From: a virus
IMG/VR virus record: IMGVR_UViG_3300030329_002700
Span: 1 to 44,214 of that record
DNA: 44,214 bases
Strand: one strand, 5' to 3'
The translations under genes were made by a program, and so were the position numbers. Positions within the stretch are counted from its first letter, which is position 1; every line of letters begins with the position of its first letter. Shown piece by piece: positions 1 to 9,715 of the stretch. The notes below the pieces were generated by a model that saw only the letters and a list, made by a program, of their open reading frames with translations, was not told the DNA's origin and did not search any database.

Positions 1-99
1 CATTCGATGCCGAAACGACGCTTGAGAATGAACTGGAATTTCGAGGCTTGATGGTCGAGTACGACAGGCAAAAAGACTTTATTTTTCTCAACGATCTTG
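1..99. repeat. Left copy of 99-bp terminal direct repeat
   Basis: Bases 1-99 are identical to 44116-44214. The copy lies inside an open reading frame whose phase is preserved across the join (44115 is divisible by 3), so the two ends are one locus of a circular sequence. The odd length and coding position fit an assembler k-mer overlap better than a physical terminal repeat. Confidence 0.95.
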
Positions 100-3000
100 A
101 GAGTCGCGGAGTTGACCTTTCTCAGATTAGCGAAAACCAAACGATACCCGTCACTGCCGTACAGGACTGGTCCAACGTAGTTCGACAAGACGGATCTGCT
201 GTCGATATCAACATAGAAGATTTTCGGTCTTCGGTATTTTCGGAAAACGATTTTGAGTTGTGGGTTAGCGACACCGAGGAGGGTGGATTTGCGACGCTCC
301 AGTTAAAAAACTGGAACGAGATAAACGAACGCCTCGAAGCGGAAACGGCGGCAGATCAGCGTATAGAAACAATTGAAGATGCTCTAAATCACCCCAGCCA
401 TATGGCAAGAGCGGCGGCTTTTGGCTCAATACTAAACAGTCTGGGCATAGAGTATTCTGAAGCCGGGTCTGAGTTCGCAAGTCGCTACTTTTATGTAGAA
501 ATGCCCGCAGAAGTATTTGGGGACATCAAGGTCCGCTTCGCTGATCATATGCGTCAAAGCCGTTTGCATGGAGAAGCTGATTTCAACATAGCTGATGGCG
601 GTTTCGACACCGCGATGGATGCGCTTGACGCAATCGTGAAATCCTATAATCAGGCCGAGGTCTTTCAGCCCCGCCGCGGTGACGGCCCACGCGGCTCGTT
701 TACGCCAGGTGCAAACTTTGGCGAGGGCGGGCGCTCCACCATACGATTGTTCGAAAACGCGGACCTGACCACCACGCTGCACGAACTGTCTCATTTCTAC
801 CTGGAGATGATGCGCGATCGGGCAAAGCGCCCGATGGCAGCGGAACAGCTGAAGCGCGACTGGTCCACGCTCGAAGACTGGTGGGCAAAGAACCCGGACC
901 TGATTGCGGAGAAGGCCAACAAGGAAGCCCAGGGCCGGGGCATGGACATCGAGGTAACGTCCGAGCAAGCCGCTGCCTACAGCGCCAATGGCACAACCGG
1001 TAATGCGGATCTCGATATGATCCTGTTCGTGGCGCAGCATGAAGTGACTGCGGATGCCCACGAAATCTATCTCATGGAAGGCAAGTCGCCATCGCTGAAA
1101 CTGGCGGAGGCGTTCGAGCGGTTCTCGGCGTGGATGATCCGGGTTTACGGCGCTGTCACGAAGCTGGGCGTCAACCCGCCGCAAGAGGTCAAGGAAGTGT
1201 TCGATCGCTGGCTGGCCACCGAAGCAGAGATCAAGCAGGCCGAAGAGTTCTCCAGCGCGGCGGCGGTGTTTGAGACATTTGAAGAATTCGACGGCACCGA
1301 GGCCGAATACGAAGAATACAAGGCCGCGGAGACACGCGCTCACGCCCAGGCAAAGCAGAAGCTGATGAAGCGCAAGATGCGCGACATCGAGCGTCAGCAA
1401 ACGGCGGAAGGGCAGGCGGTCAAGGACGAGGTCTATGCCCAGGTTGAAAACGAGATTAACCAGATGCCGGTCTACCGTGTCTGGGAGTGGCTTGCCCGCG
1501 GCCGCGTCCTGGCTGGCGAGGATGTGCCGGAGTTTCTGGAATCCGGCAAACGGCTTTCAAAGACCTGGCTGGTCAATAACTTTGGCGATGACATCGTCTC
1601 TATCCTGCCCAAGGGCGGCAACCGCATCCATCAACGTGATCTCCCTGGTAATGAGGGATTGAACCCCGATGTTGTGGCCGAGGCATTCGGGTTTAAAAGC
1701 GTCGATGAAATGATCGATGCGATCCTGGCGGCACCAAACCGCAAGCAGTACCTGGCGCAGGAACAGGAAGCGCGGCTGCGCGATGATCCGCGCTGGCAGG
1801 GCGACACGGTGCAAAGTGGCAACATCGAACAAGCTGCGATCGAGGATGTTCATAACGACGAACGCGGCACGTTCCTGCATCTCGAATTGCAGGCTATCAA
1901 CAAGAAGGGCGAACTGGGTGAGCCGTCTGCCCGCCAGGTTGCCAAGGAAACAGCGCGTCGGATCCTGGGGCGCATCAAGGTCGGTGCCGCCATCACGCCC
2001 GGTAAGTACCGCGCGGCCGAGGCCCGGTATGCGAAGGAAGCCCAGGAAGCAGTCGCCGCGGGTGATTTCCAGGCGGCAAGCGCGGCCAAGTACCAGCAGC
2101 TGCTGAACCATTATCTGTATTCGGAAAGCCTGAAGGTCCGCGAGGATATGGACAAGGCGGTGAAATACGTCCGCAAGTTCTCCGGCCCGGCCAAGCGCCT
2201 TCGCAATATCGATTTCGATTATGTCGAGCGGATCCAGCAAATCCTGTCGGCGTTCCAGTTCTCGGCGCGGCTGTCCGACAAGAAGCGCGAGAAGCTACAG
2301 GCGCAGGCGCTCGAAGAGTGGGCGAAGAAGAAGAACGAGGACGAGGGTGCCGAGATCCTGATACCCCAGGAAATTCTCGATGCCGATGAGAAGACCCATT
2401 ACCGCGATATTCCGGTGTCGGAGTTCCGCGCACTGATCGACACCATCAAGAACCTTGAAGCCCAGGGCAGGCTGGCCACGAAGATCACGCTGGCCGGCGA
2501 GAAACTCGAACTTGATAATTTTGCCAGTGAGGTAAACGACAGCATTTTTGATAACTGGAAGGGCGGCTTCAGAAACATCAATGAGCCGCCTACCGAGCGC
2601 CAGGGCAAGGTGTCCAGCCTCAAGCGCAAGTTCGGCCTGCGTAAGATGGAATTCGTTATGCGCCGCCTGGACGGGTTCAAGACCGGGCCGATGACCAAAA
2701 TATTCCGCATGATTGCGGATGCCGACGATGCGTTTGCCGAGCGCCGGGCCGAAGCGGCGACTAAGTTCCGCGAGATCTGGGGCGTATACGGGCCGCTTGA
2801 ACTTCGCCAGATGGCAAACAAAAAAATATTTATTCGTGAAATCAATACGTCCCTGACGAAGGACGCAATTCTCGCCGTCGCCTTCAATGTCGGCAATGAA
2901 GACAACCGCGCAAAGCTGATGGAGGGGTATGGCTGGAACGACACCCAGGTGGACGCCATCCTTCGTTATCTCGATGAGCGGGACTGGGAAGTTGTGCAGG

Positions 3001-4622
3001 CAGTATTTGATCACCTGGACAGCTACTGGGCTGAAACCGTGCAGCTGGATACCGAGCGCCGCGGCTATCCGGCATCAAAGGTTGAAGCGCAGCCGATTGT
3101 CCTGGACGGCGTTGAGCGGGCAAAGGGCGGGTATTATCCGTTGAAGTGGGATTATCTCGCGGACGGCCGCAACCGCGACGACCTGATGGAACCCTATGAT
3201 CTGTTAAAGATGGGCAGCCAGTCGATGTCGTCCCACCCGTCTACCAGCACCGGGCGCACGATCGAGCGACAGGCAAGCGCCGGCGGCCGCAAGGTGCGCC
3301 TGGAAGGTCTGAACGTCTACCTGAAAGCGGTCGATGACACGATCCACGATCTGTCCTGGCGGGGCACGGTCAAGGATGTCACCAAGATTATGAACCATAA
3401 GGATGTCCGAACCGCGCTGCTTCAGACAATGGGCCGCGATTTCATGCAACAGTTTAACGACTGGTTCAGCGATAGCGTTGTCGGCGACATGAATGATCCA
3501 CGCACCGCCGATGAGATTTTCCGCATTCTTCGCGGCCGCATCAGCGTCGCCACAATGGGCTGGAAAGTATCGACTGCTCTTGTCCAGCCGCTTGGGTATT
3601 TCTCAACAATGTCGCGCTTTGTCCAGGATTACGGCATTGCCCGCGGCGGGTATTATTCCCTCAAGGGCATCAAGGATTTTTACGGCAATCCTGCCCGCAT
3701 GAAAGAACGCATCGATTTTGTGATGGAGCGATCGCCCATGATGCGGGAGAGGTCAAAGACCTTCGATCGTGATGTCTATGACAACCTCAAGCGTTTGCGT
3801 AAGGGCCGCTACGGCGAGGTCGAGGCGTCGTTTTTCTGGCTGACATCGAAGCTACAGCTGGCGGTCGATATGCCGACATGGATGGGGGCGTATGAAGCTG
3901 CCCAGGCAAATGATCCATCGATGACCGAGGAACAGGCAGCGAAGGAAGCCGACAGTGTTGTGCGGATGACACAATCCTCGGGTGCCGCCAAGGATCTGAC
4001 GAACTTCCAGCGGGGCGGCGAAGGCAAGAAGCTGTTCTCGTTCTATATGACGTTCTTCTCGGCAATGACAAACATGATGGAAGATCAGTTCGTCATGGCA
4101 AAACAGAACCGCAAATATGTACCGCGGGCCATTGCAAGCCTGTTCCTGCTTACGTTTATGCCGGTGGTTATGGAGGAAGGCATCAAGTCGATCCTGGGCG
4201 TGGGCGGCCCTGACGAGGACGACGAAGAGGGCTGGGGTGAATACCTGGCCAAGAAATGGGCTTCGTTCTCGATCGGCGGCATACCGGTTGTGCGTGACAT
4301 AGCAAATGTCATGCTCACGGATTTCGACTACACCTTCTCGCCCGCTGCCAGGGTGCCGGAAATGATCATCAAGGCAGGCACCCAGGTGAAGGAGGTCGTT
4401 TGGGATGAAGATGGAATTACCTTCGACAGCGAAGAAATAGACCGGAAACTTGCCAAGTCCCTGGTAGATGCTGCATCGATTGTGATCCCGCTGCCGGCAA
4501 GTCAGATGAAGCTGACGGGTGAGTATTTCTACGATTACTGGGAAGGTGAGCAAGAGCCTGACAACTGGGCCAACTTCCTCGCCGAGGCGTTCTACCGGAA
4601 AGACCCGAAGGACTATCAATAA
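1..4622 (+). CDS. Giant polyvalent virion protein, C-terminal part (residues about 2270-3809)
   Basis: This is the continuation of the gene that begins at 37308; the reading frame is open from base 1 and the first in-frame ATG here (48) is not the true start. Numbering from 37308, a linker of the type VFQPRRG with RGSFTPG lies at residues 2490-2505. It is followed by a metallopeptidase-like domain with H-E-L-S-H at 2530-2534 and a downstream A-H-E-I-Y segment that would supply a third, glutamate, zinc ligand. Residues of about 2700-3600 are long, charged and helical, with coiled-coil character. A hydrophobic segment at about 3647-3665 precedes a C-terminal region resembling the large polyvalent protein-associated domain LPD38. 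Such proteins are packaged in the virion and enter the cell with the DNA. The position between the internal virion genes and the tail fibre fits a role in the ejection apparatus, in the place of T7 gp16. No lytic transglycosylase motif was recognised. The peptidase and LPD38 calls rest on motif recognition only. Confidence 0.85.
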   Translation, partial: FDAETTLENELEFRGLMVEYDRQKDFIFLNDLESRGVDLSQISENQTIPVTAVQDWSNVVRQDGSAVDINIEDFRSSVFSENDFELWVSDTEEGGFATLQLKNWNEINERLEAETAADQRIETIEDALNHPSHMARAAAFGSILNSLGIEYSEAGSEFASRYFYVEMPAEVFGDIKVRFADHMRQSRLHGEADFNIADGGFDTAMDALDAIVKSYNQAEVFQPRRGDGPRGSFTPGANFGEGGRSTIRLFENADLTTTLHELSHFYLEMMRDRAKRPMAAEQLKRDWSTLEDWWAKNPDLIAEKANKEAQGRGMDIEVTSEQAAAYSANGTTGNADLDMILFVAQHEVTADAHEIYLMEGKSPSLKLAEAFERFSAWMIRVYGAVTKLGVNPPQEVKEVFDRWLATEAEIKQAEEFSSAAAVFETFEEFDGTEAEYEEYKAAETRAHAQAKQKLMKRKMRDIERQQTAEGQAVKDEVYAQVENEINQMPVYRVWEWLARGRVLAGEDVPEFLESGKRLSKTWLVNNFGDDIVSILPKGGNRIHQRDLPGNEGLNPDVVAEAFGFKSVDEMIDAILAAPNRKQYLAQEQEARLRDDPRWQGDTVQSGNIEQAAIEDVHNDERGTFLHLELQAINKKGELGEPSARQVAKETARRILGRIKVGAAITPGKYRAAEARYAKEAQEAVAAGDFQAASAAKYQQLLNHYLYSESLKVREDMDKAVKYVRKFSGPAKRLRNIDFDYVERIQQILSAFQFSARLSDKKREKLQAQALEEWAKKKNEDEGAEILIPQEILDADEKTHYRDIPVSEFRALIDTIKNLEAQGRLATKITLAGEKLELDNFASEVNDSIFDNWKGGFRNINEPPTERQGKVSSLKRKFGLRKMEFVMRRLDGFKTGPMTKIFRMIADADDAFAERRAEAATKFREIWGVYGPLELRQMANKKIFIREINTSLTKDAILAVAFNVGNEDNRAKLMEGYGWNDTQVDAILRYLDERDWEVVQAVFDHLDSYWAETVQLDTERRGYPASKVEAQPIVLDGVERAKGGYYPLKWDYLADGRNRDDLMEPYDLLKMGSQSMSSHPSTSTGRTIERQASAGGRKVRLEGLNVYLKAVDDTIHDLSWRGTVKDVTKIMNHKDVRTALLQTMGRDFMQQFNDWFSDSVVGDMNDPRTADEIFRILRGRISVATMGWKVSTALVQPLGYFSTMSRFVQDYGIARGGYYSLKGIKDFYGNPARMKERIDFVMERSPMMRERSKTFDRDVYDNLKRLRKGRYGEVEASFFWLTSKLQLAVDMPTWMGAYEAAQANDPSMTEEQAAKEADSVVRMTQSSGAAKDLTNFQRGGEGKKLFSFYMTFFSAMTNMMEDQFVMAKQNRKYVPRAIASLFLLTFMPVVMEEGIKSILGVGGPDEDDEEGWGEYLAKKWASFSIGGIPVVRDIANVMLTDFDYTFSPAARVPEMIIKAGTQVKEVVWDEDGITFDSEEIDRKLAKSLVDAASIVIPLPASQMKLTGEYFYDYWEGEQEPDNWANFLAEAFYRKDPKDYQ

Positions 4623-4634
4623 ACCGCGCACTGT

Positions 4635-4663
4635 TTGGGGGTTCGAATATGATGCTGTATTAT
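4635..4663 (+). promoter_or_regulatory. Candidate sigma70-type promoter before the tail-fibre gene
   Basis: TTGGGG at 4635-4640 and TATTAT at 4658-4663 are separated by 17 bp, in the short gap between the giant gene and the tail-fibre gene. Transcription would start near 4670, about 20 bases before the fibre ATG. It could boost fibre and lysis genes independently of the long late transcript. There is no functional evidence. Confidence 0.4.
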
Positions 4664-4691
4664 TTGTTGCGAAAAACTCAATGGATTTGCC

Positions 4692-6362
4692 ATGACCATT
4701 AGCAGCGAGACAACAAAGTCTGGTCCCTACGATGGCAATGGGTCCACCGATACGTTCGCCTATGCCTTCCTTGTCTATGACGAGGCGGACCTGGAGGTGG
4801 TGCTGAAATCAAGCGCCGGCGTCGAGACGATCAAGAGCATAAGCACTCACTACACGGTGACCGGTGTCGGGGCCAGCAGTGGCAATGTTGTCATGGGAAC
4901 GCCGCCGGCAAACGGTGAGACCCTGACGATCAGGCGCAAGCAGGCGCTTACCCAGGGGACGGACCTGACCAACCAGGGTGCCTATGTCGGCGAGACGCAT
5001 GAGCGCGTGTTCGATGAGACAATACAGAAGATCCAGCAAGTTGACGAAGAAGTGGAACGGGCGATCAAGGTGGGGGTCTCGCAGGCCACCGCCGGCATAG
5101 ACTTCACGATGCCAGGGCCGACTGCATCGACGGTGATAGGTGCCTGGAACGCGGATGCGGACGCAATCGTCGCCGGGCCAACCGTATCGGCGATTGACAA
5201 CGCGCAGGCCAATGCAACCGCGGCAGCGGCCAGTGCTGTTACAGCTGCGGCCGAGGCTTCTGCGGCCAATCCAAAATACACGTTCAGCACGACCACCAGC
5301 ATGGCGGATCCTGGGGCCGGCACACTTCGTTATAACAATGCCAGCGTGGCGAGTGTTTCGGCCATAGCGATTGACGACACAACCGCCGATACCGGCAACC
5401 CTGACATCGAGGCGTGGATCGCAAGCTGGGACGACAGCACCTCTACAATCAAGGGATGGCTTCGCCTGGTCGAGCCAGGTACGCCGGCGAACTATGCCGT
5501 GTTCCACATCACCGGGCTGACAAACAACAGTGGATGGGTGCAGCTTGCTGTCAGCCACGTTGATAGCAATGGCACATTCGGCAACGGCGATAGCATCCGG
5601 GTGATGTTCTCGCGGTCGGGAGATAAGGGCGATACAGGAGCGACGGGCGCACAAGGGCCGCAAGGCGATACCGGCCCGATGTCAGGGCCAGGCTCCTCGA
5701 CCGACAACGCGGTCACCCGGTTCAACGGAACAGGTGGCGGCACGGTGCAGAACAGCGGCGTCACGCTTGACGACAGCAACAACCTTAGTTTCCCCGATGA
5801 CGCTAAAGTTCAGTTTGGCGCCGGAAATGATCTTCAAATTTATCACGATGCAAGCAACAGCTACATAAAAGACGCCGGCACTGGTCTTCTGGTAGTGCTG
5901 TCAAATCATTTCCGGGTCAACAACGCGGCAAATTCGGAGGTCATGTTACAGGCCACTGAGGACGGCGGCTGCGATTTGTACCACAACAATGTGTCAAAGC
6001 TGTCAACAACCGCCAATGGTGCGACTATTACCGGGACGGTTCTGGCGACCACCGATACCGATACCAGCAACACTGGAAGTGTAACGCTGGATTTCGCAGC
6101 CAACCAAAACTTTGTCTTGACGCTTACGGGCAATGTCACCCTTGCAAACCCAAGTACAGAACAGGTTGGTCAGGCCGGTGTAATTGTCTGCATCCAGGAT
6201 GGCACGGGTTCTCGCACCTTGTCGCTTGGCACCGACTACGAAACGGCTGGCGGCGCAGGGATTACTCTCAGCACGGCGGCAAGCGCGGTCGATGTGATCC
6301 CGTACTTCGTCAAAGCCTCTGGCAGTATTCAGCTAGGCGCACCGCAGTTGGCGTTCAGCTAA
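4692..6362 (+). CDS. Tail fibre protein with T7 gp17-like N-terminus and collagen-like repeat
   Basis: This 556-residue protein probably forms the receptor-binding fibre of the short tail. Residues 1 to about 125 resemble the virion-anchoring N-terminal domain of T7-group fibres, with the typical features of a GSTDTFAYAF segment near the start, a TLTIRRKQALTQ strand and a helix around FDETIQKIQQVDEEVERAI. An alanine-rich linker follows, then a beta-rich region, then a short collagen-like Gly-X-Y run from G310 (GDKGDTGATGAQGPQGDTG). The C-terminal part contains a segment of the form DLQIYHDASNSYIKD, common in fibres of marine phages. No strong ribosome binding site precedes the ATG. The stop codon overlaps the next ATG by one base (TAATG), so the two fibre genes are probably translated together. 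The trimeric state is inferred from the family. Confidence 0.85.
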   Translation: MTISSETTKSGPYDGNGSTDTFAYAFLVYDEADLEVVLKSSAGVETIKSISTHYTVTGVGASSGNVVMGTPPANGETLTIRRKQALTQGTDLTNQGAYVGETHERVFDETIQKIQQVDEEVERAIKVGVSQATAGIDFTMPGPTASTVIGAWNADADAIVAGPTVSAIDNAQANATAAAASAVTAAAEASAANPKYTFSTTTSMADPGAGTLRYNNASVASVSAIAIDDTTADTGNPDIEAWIASWDDSTSTIKGWLRLVEPGTPANYAVFHITGLTNNSGWVQLAVSHVDSNGTFGNGDSIRVMFSRSGDKGDTGATGAQGPQGDTGPMSGPGSSTDNAVTRFNGTGGGTVQNSGVTLDDSNNLSFPDDAKVQFGAGNDLQIYHDASNSYIKDAGTGLLVVLSNHFRVNNAANSEVMLQATEDGGCDLYHNNVSKLSTTANGATITGTVLATTDTDTSNTGSVTLDFAANQNFVLTLTGNVTLANPSTEQVGQAGVIVCIQDGTGSRTLSLGTDYETAGGAGITLSTAASAVDVIPYFVKASGSIQLGAPQLAFS

Positions 6363-8686
6363 TGACAATGTTCGCCTCACAGTGGCTGGCGAACCCCGGC
6401 GTGACATATGAAATCGATCAGTCGATCCGGTTCAATGACGACGATAGTGCGTACCTCAATCGAACCTTCGGCAGCGCAGGAAATCGCAAAACTTACACGT
6501 TCAGCGGCTGGTTCAAGCGTGCAAACATTCTCGGAGCCAACACGACGCTGGCGCTTGCTGTTGAAGCAGGCGGTAACAACGCCGACATTCACATACAATC
6601 GGATGAGAAGCTGAGATTTCGCGATCAAGGCAATAGCCTGAACTTGATAACAAATCAGGTATTTCGTGATCCCGGCGCGTGGTTTCACCTAGTTGCCGCC
6701 GTTGACACAACGCAATCTACAGCGTCGAACCGTGCAAAACTCTATCTCAATGGGTCGCAGATCACGTCGTTTTCGACGGAGACCTATATGGCGCAGGACA
6801 GCGAAGGACTGCTCAACAGCGCAGACAATGTTGAGATAGGGCGTAACCCGAATGGAAGCGTGTTCTGGGACGGATATATGGCCGAGCTTGTTTTTATCGA
6901 TGGACAAGCCTTGGGGCCAACGAGTTTTGGGGAAACTGACTCCGATACCGGGCAATGGGTGCCTATCAACGTGAGCGGTTTAACTTTCGGTAGCAACGGG
7001 TATCACCTAAAAGGTCAAGACAGTTCTGCGCTGGGCGATGACACCAGCGGCAACGGAAATGATTTCAGTAGCTCGGGCCTAAGCAGTGCCGACTCCGTCA
7101 GCGACTCGCCAACTGATAACCATTGTGTACTCAATGCGCTTGACGGTGCAGGTACGCTTTCTGACGGCAATCTTGTAAATGCTGCGACAGGTTCTAGTTT
7201 TGTTAATCGCAGAGCGACGATTGGTGTTCCAAGCTCCGGTAAGTGGGCTTTCCGTGTAAAAAAATCAGCCAACAATTTTATGGTTGGGGTTATTGCTCCG
7301 CAGGAAACTGACGGCGATCCCGATCAAAATAATATTGATGCTGTTTTCTATTACGACGAAGACGGCACAAGTTCGGGCGATATACAAACACGACGAAGCG
7401 GGTCAAAGGTTGTTGAGGCAACAGACCCACCAGCCGGTATCGCCACCGACACCTTCATGGAGGTGTTGATTGATAAAGACAACAATCGGCTTGGAGTTGT
7501 AATCGGTGGTACAGCTTATGTAGCTGTGGATAGCGGCGTTGCAATCCAAGACACGATGACGCAAATCTTTGTTGCTACGGCGGGTAGTGGTGTTACCGCT
7601 ACCGTCGATTTTGGTCAGTCAGGATTTACGCCAAGCCAAACGGGTTACAAAGCTCTAAGCACCGCCAATTTACCAGACCCAGTGGCAGATCCATCCGCTC
7701 ATTTCCAGACAACCTTGTATTCAGGAAACTCTTCTACTCAAGAAATAAATCAATCAGGTAATTCGACTTTTACACCGGGATGGGTGTGGATTAAAGCAAG
7801 AAACGGTGTAGGTTACTCACATCAATTATTTGATCAAGTTCGTGGTGCTACAAAACGAATAAATTCAGACGCAGCAAGTGAAGAAGATACAAGTGCTACC
7901 ACTCTAACAAGCTTCGACTCCGATGGTTTTTCATTGGGCAGTCAGCTAACTGTAAATGAATCTGGCAAAAATTATGTTGCTTGGCAGTGGAAGGCCGCAG
8001 GAAGTGGCAGCAGCAACACTGATGGCGACTTAACGGCCACCGTTTCAGCCGACAGTACGTCTGGTTTTAGTATCATTAAATATCAAGGCACCGGCTCTGC
8101 CACTACTGTCGGGCATGGGTTGGGCGTCGCCCCAAAAATGGTGATTGTGAAAGACCTCGACAACAGCCGGTCGTGGAACGTGTACCACGATGGTTTGAGT
8201 GCTGCGACCAAGGTCATTTATCTCGATCAAACAGCCGCAGAAAGCACTGACGCCGCAATCTTTGGGTCAGCCCCGACAAGCAGCGTTGTGAACATAGCTA
8301 CCGGCGGCGGCTCAAACGGCAGCGGGAACGACTACATTATGTATGCGTTTGCAGAGGTCGAAAGCTTTTCAAAAATTTCTTCTTTTGAAGGAAACACAAG
8401 CACAGACGGCGTTTTTGTGTACACCGGATTTAGACCGGCCTTTGTATTGGTAAAAAATATAGACGCTGTAACAGTTTGGCCTATTCAAGATACTGCAAGA
8501 TCGCCGTTCAATTTAGCTAATGCCCAAGTTTTCAGTAATTTAAGTAACGCTGAAACAACGGGATATCAGATCGACATTTTATCTAATGGTTTCAAGGCGA
8601 GAAGCGCAGACACCGGGATCAACGGCGCGACTATGATTTATCTCGCAATCGCTGAAACCAGTTTCAAAAATGCGAACGCTCGGTAA
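6362..8686 (+). CDS. Second tail fibre/adhesin with LamG-like and SPRY-like domains
   Basis: This 774-residue protein lies directly after the fibre gene and probably supplies host recognition at the fibre tip. Residues of about 15-205 look like a concanavalin/LamG fold (YTFSGWFKRAN, then WFHLVAAVDTT, then LYLNGSQ and YMAELVFIDGQAL). Residues of about 255-450 resemble the SPRY-like segment found in marine phage adhesins, ending in a VDFGQSGFTPSQTGYKALS stretch. The last 320 residues resemble a domain found in many marine phage tail proteins (DUF7483-like), with GFSIIKYQGTGSATTVGHGL and a final short repeat. Parts of the gene, especially about 7690-7990 and 8370-8600, are visibly richer in A+T than the neighbouring genes, which suggests a mosaic origin. 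Domain names are from recognition of patterns, not a search. Confidence 0.75.
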   Translation: MTMFASQWLANPGVTYEIDQSIRFNDDDSAYLNRTFGSAGNRKTYTFSGWFKRANILGANTTLALAVEAGGNNADIHIQSDEKLRFRDQGNSLNLITNQVFRDPGAWFHLVAAVDTTQSTASNRAKLYLNGSQITSFSTETYMAQDSEGLLNSADNVEIGRNPNGSVFWDGYMAELVFIDGQALGPTSFGETDSDTGQWVPINVSGLTFGSNGYHLKGQDSSALGDDTSGNGNDFSSSGLSSADSVSDSPTDNHCVLNALDGAGTLSDGNLVNAATGSSFVNRRATIGVPSSGKWAFRVKKSANNFMVGVIAPQETDGDPDQNNIDAVFYYDEDGTSSGDIQTRRSGSKVVEATDPPAGIATDTFMEVLIDKDNNRLGVVIGGTAYVAVDSGVAIQDTMTQIFVATAGSGVTATVDFGQSGFTPSQTGYKALSTANLPDPVADPSAHFQTTLYSGNSSTQEINQSGNSTFTPGWVWIKARNGVGYSHQLFDQVRGATKRINSDAASEEDTSATTLTSFDSDGFSLGSQLTVNESGKNYVAWQWKAAGSGSSNTDGDLTATVSADSTSGFSIIKYQGTGSATTVGHGLGVAPKMVIVKDLDNSRSWNVYHDGLSAATKVIYLDQTAAESTDAAIFGSAPTSSVVNIATGGGSNGSGNDYIMYAFAEVESFSKISSFEGNTSTDGVFVYTGFRPAFVLVKNIDAVTVWPIQDTARSPFNLANAQVFSNLSNAETTGYQIDILSNGFKARSADTGINGATMIYLAIAETSFKNANAR

Positions 8687-8702
8687 CAGCGAACGCTCGG
8701 TA
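8672..8702 (+). repeat. 14-bp tandem direct repeat at the end of the adhesin gene
   Basis: GCGAACGCTCGGTA occurs at 8672-8685 and again at 8689-8702, three bases apart. The first copy supplies the last codons and stop of the adhesin gene; the second ends in the ribosome binding site (TAGGAG) of the next gene. It looks like a local duplication at a gene junction. Confidence 0.85.
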
Positions 8703-8712
8703 GGAGAAAATT

Positions 8713-9246
8713 ATGTGGAAATACGGCGACATCACCATCCGCGAAAATTGCGCTTGGACGGATAGCGACGGCATCCAGCATCCGCGCAACTGGCACATTT
8801 GGTCAGCGGAAGAAAAGGCAGCGGCAGGGCTAACCGAAGTTATACCGGAAACACCGCCCGACAGTAGGCTGTACACTTGGTCGCAAAATGCAAACGGCAC
8901 GATCAACAAAACAGCAAAGGCGTTAGACGATAGCGGTTCCGGCGATGATCTGGTTAAGGGTGTCAAAACCAGTCTGAAAGATGAGGTCAACACGCAGCAG
9001 GGGGCACTACTTTCGCTTACTGACTGGTATGTAATCCGCAAGGCAGACAAGGGCATTGCGATCCCCGACAACGTGCAGGAGTACCGAGACGCGATCCGCG
9101 CAAAGGGAGATGCGATGAAGGCAGCGATTGATGATGCGGCTGACACCGCTGCTGTGGCTGCGCTGTTTCTAACTCGCACGATTGAGGAAGACGGCAGCAA
9201 AAGCAAGTCGGGCATTCTCTACGACTGGCCGGAGTTAGACCGATGA
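8713..9246 (+). CDS. Tail-fibre assembly chaperone-like protein
   Basis: This 177-residue protein follows the adhesin gene and has a good ribosome binding site (TAGGAG, 8 bases before the ATG). The C-terminal segment around residues 98-135 (LTDWYVIRKADKGIAIPDN, followed by YRDAIR) matches the usual pattern of phage tail-fibre assembly or chaperone proteins, where a helix containing W-Y-x-x-R-K is followed by IPD and a Y-R helix. The N-terminal part (MWKYGDITIRENCAWTDSDG) is typical of the small proteins next to marine phage fibres. The likely role is folding or assembly of the upstream fibre, or being a minor fibre component. The stop overlaps the next gene as ATGA. Confidence 0.6.
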   Translation: MWKYGDITIRENCAWTDSDGIQHPRNWHIWSAEEKAAAGLTEVIPETPPDSRLYTWSQNANGTINKTAKALDDSGSGDDLVKGVKTSLKDEVNTQQGALLSLTDWYVIRKADKGIAIPDNVQEYRDAIRAKGDAMKAAIDDAADTAAVAALFLTRTIEEDGSKSKSGILYDWPELDR

Positions 9247-9506
9247 ACGAACTGGACATGATCTGGAACGGCATAATGTCCGTCGCGATTGGCTGCTTTG
9301 TCTGGTGGATCAAGTCCCAGAAGACTGAGTTTCAGAATGTGTACGACATGATCGGCGACGTGAAGCGCCGCGCCGCCGATCACCGGGAAGAAGTCGCGAA
9401 GGTTTATCTGACCAAGGCCGAGGCCGAACAGGACAGGCGCGAGATGTTCCAGCGTTTCGACAAGATCGAGGAAAAACTCGACGCCTTACTTATAAGGTCA
9501 GGCTAA
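9243..9506 (+). CDS. Small membrane protein with coiled coil, lysis cassette (XhlA-like)
   Basis: This protein of 87 residues has an N-terminal hydrophobic segment (about residues 5-23, IWNGIMSVAIGCFVWWI) and then a charged helical tail with heptad spacing (residues 30-85) rich in Lys, Arg and Glu. This layout resembles the XhlA-type haemolysin or holin-associated proteins of lysis cassettes. It overlaps its neighbours on both sides (ATGA upstream, TAATG downstream) and lies four genes ahead of the metallophosphoesterase. It may assist the holin or anchor at the inner membrane. The exact function is not known. Confidence 0.6.
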   Translation: MNELDMIWNGIMSVAIGCFVWWIKSQKTEFQNVYDMIGDVKRRAADHREEVAKVYLTKAEAEQDRREMFQRFDKIEEKLDALLIRSG

Positions 9507-9715
9507 TGTCCGATGTCGTTCGGTTGTTTCTGCTGATACTAACGTGGGAGCCAGACGACAGTGTATCTCAACGAATGATGGAAGTGCCGATTTGTCCCCC
9601 GATGTCTTTTCTTGAACGGGAGTTCAAGCCGATGCAGGAGGCGGGGAAAATCAAAAGCTGGGTAGCGTTCTGTCTGCCAGCTCAGTTCAAATTTCTTGAA
9701 GGCAAAAGCATATGA
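9506..9715 (+). CDS. Small protein of unknown function in the lysis cassette
   Basis: The 69 residues are not recognised. The start is hydrophobic (VVRLFLLIL) and the rest is soluble-looking, with a motif PPMSFLEREFKPMQEAGKIK and an aromatic end. Its start overlaps the previous stop (TAATG) and its stop overlaps the holin start (ATGA), which supports it being translated. Its place between a membrane protein and the holin suggests a lysis-related or accessory role, but nothing in the sequence shows this. Confidence 0.6.
   Translation: MSDVVRLFLLILTWEPDDSVSQRMMEVPICPPMSFLEREFKPMQEAGKIKSWVAFCLPAQFKFLEGKSI

Noticed and set aside
1-99. Physical direct terminal repeat of the virion
   Set aside because: The 99-bp identity lies in the middle of one gene, and its length fits an assembly overlap; a T7-type repeat would normally lie between gene blocks.
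432-1400. Minus-strand frame opposite the metallopeptidase region
   Set aside because: Shadow frame; the plus strand has the conserved HELSH domain and there is no start signal.
4692-8686. Diversity-generating retroelement target, given the BPP-1-like head genes
   Set aside because: No reverse transcriptase gene or template repeat was found anywhere in the window.
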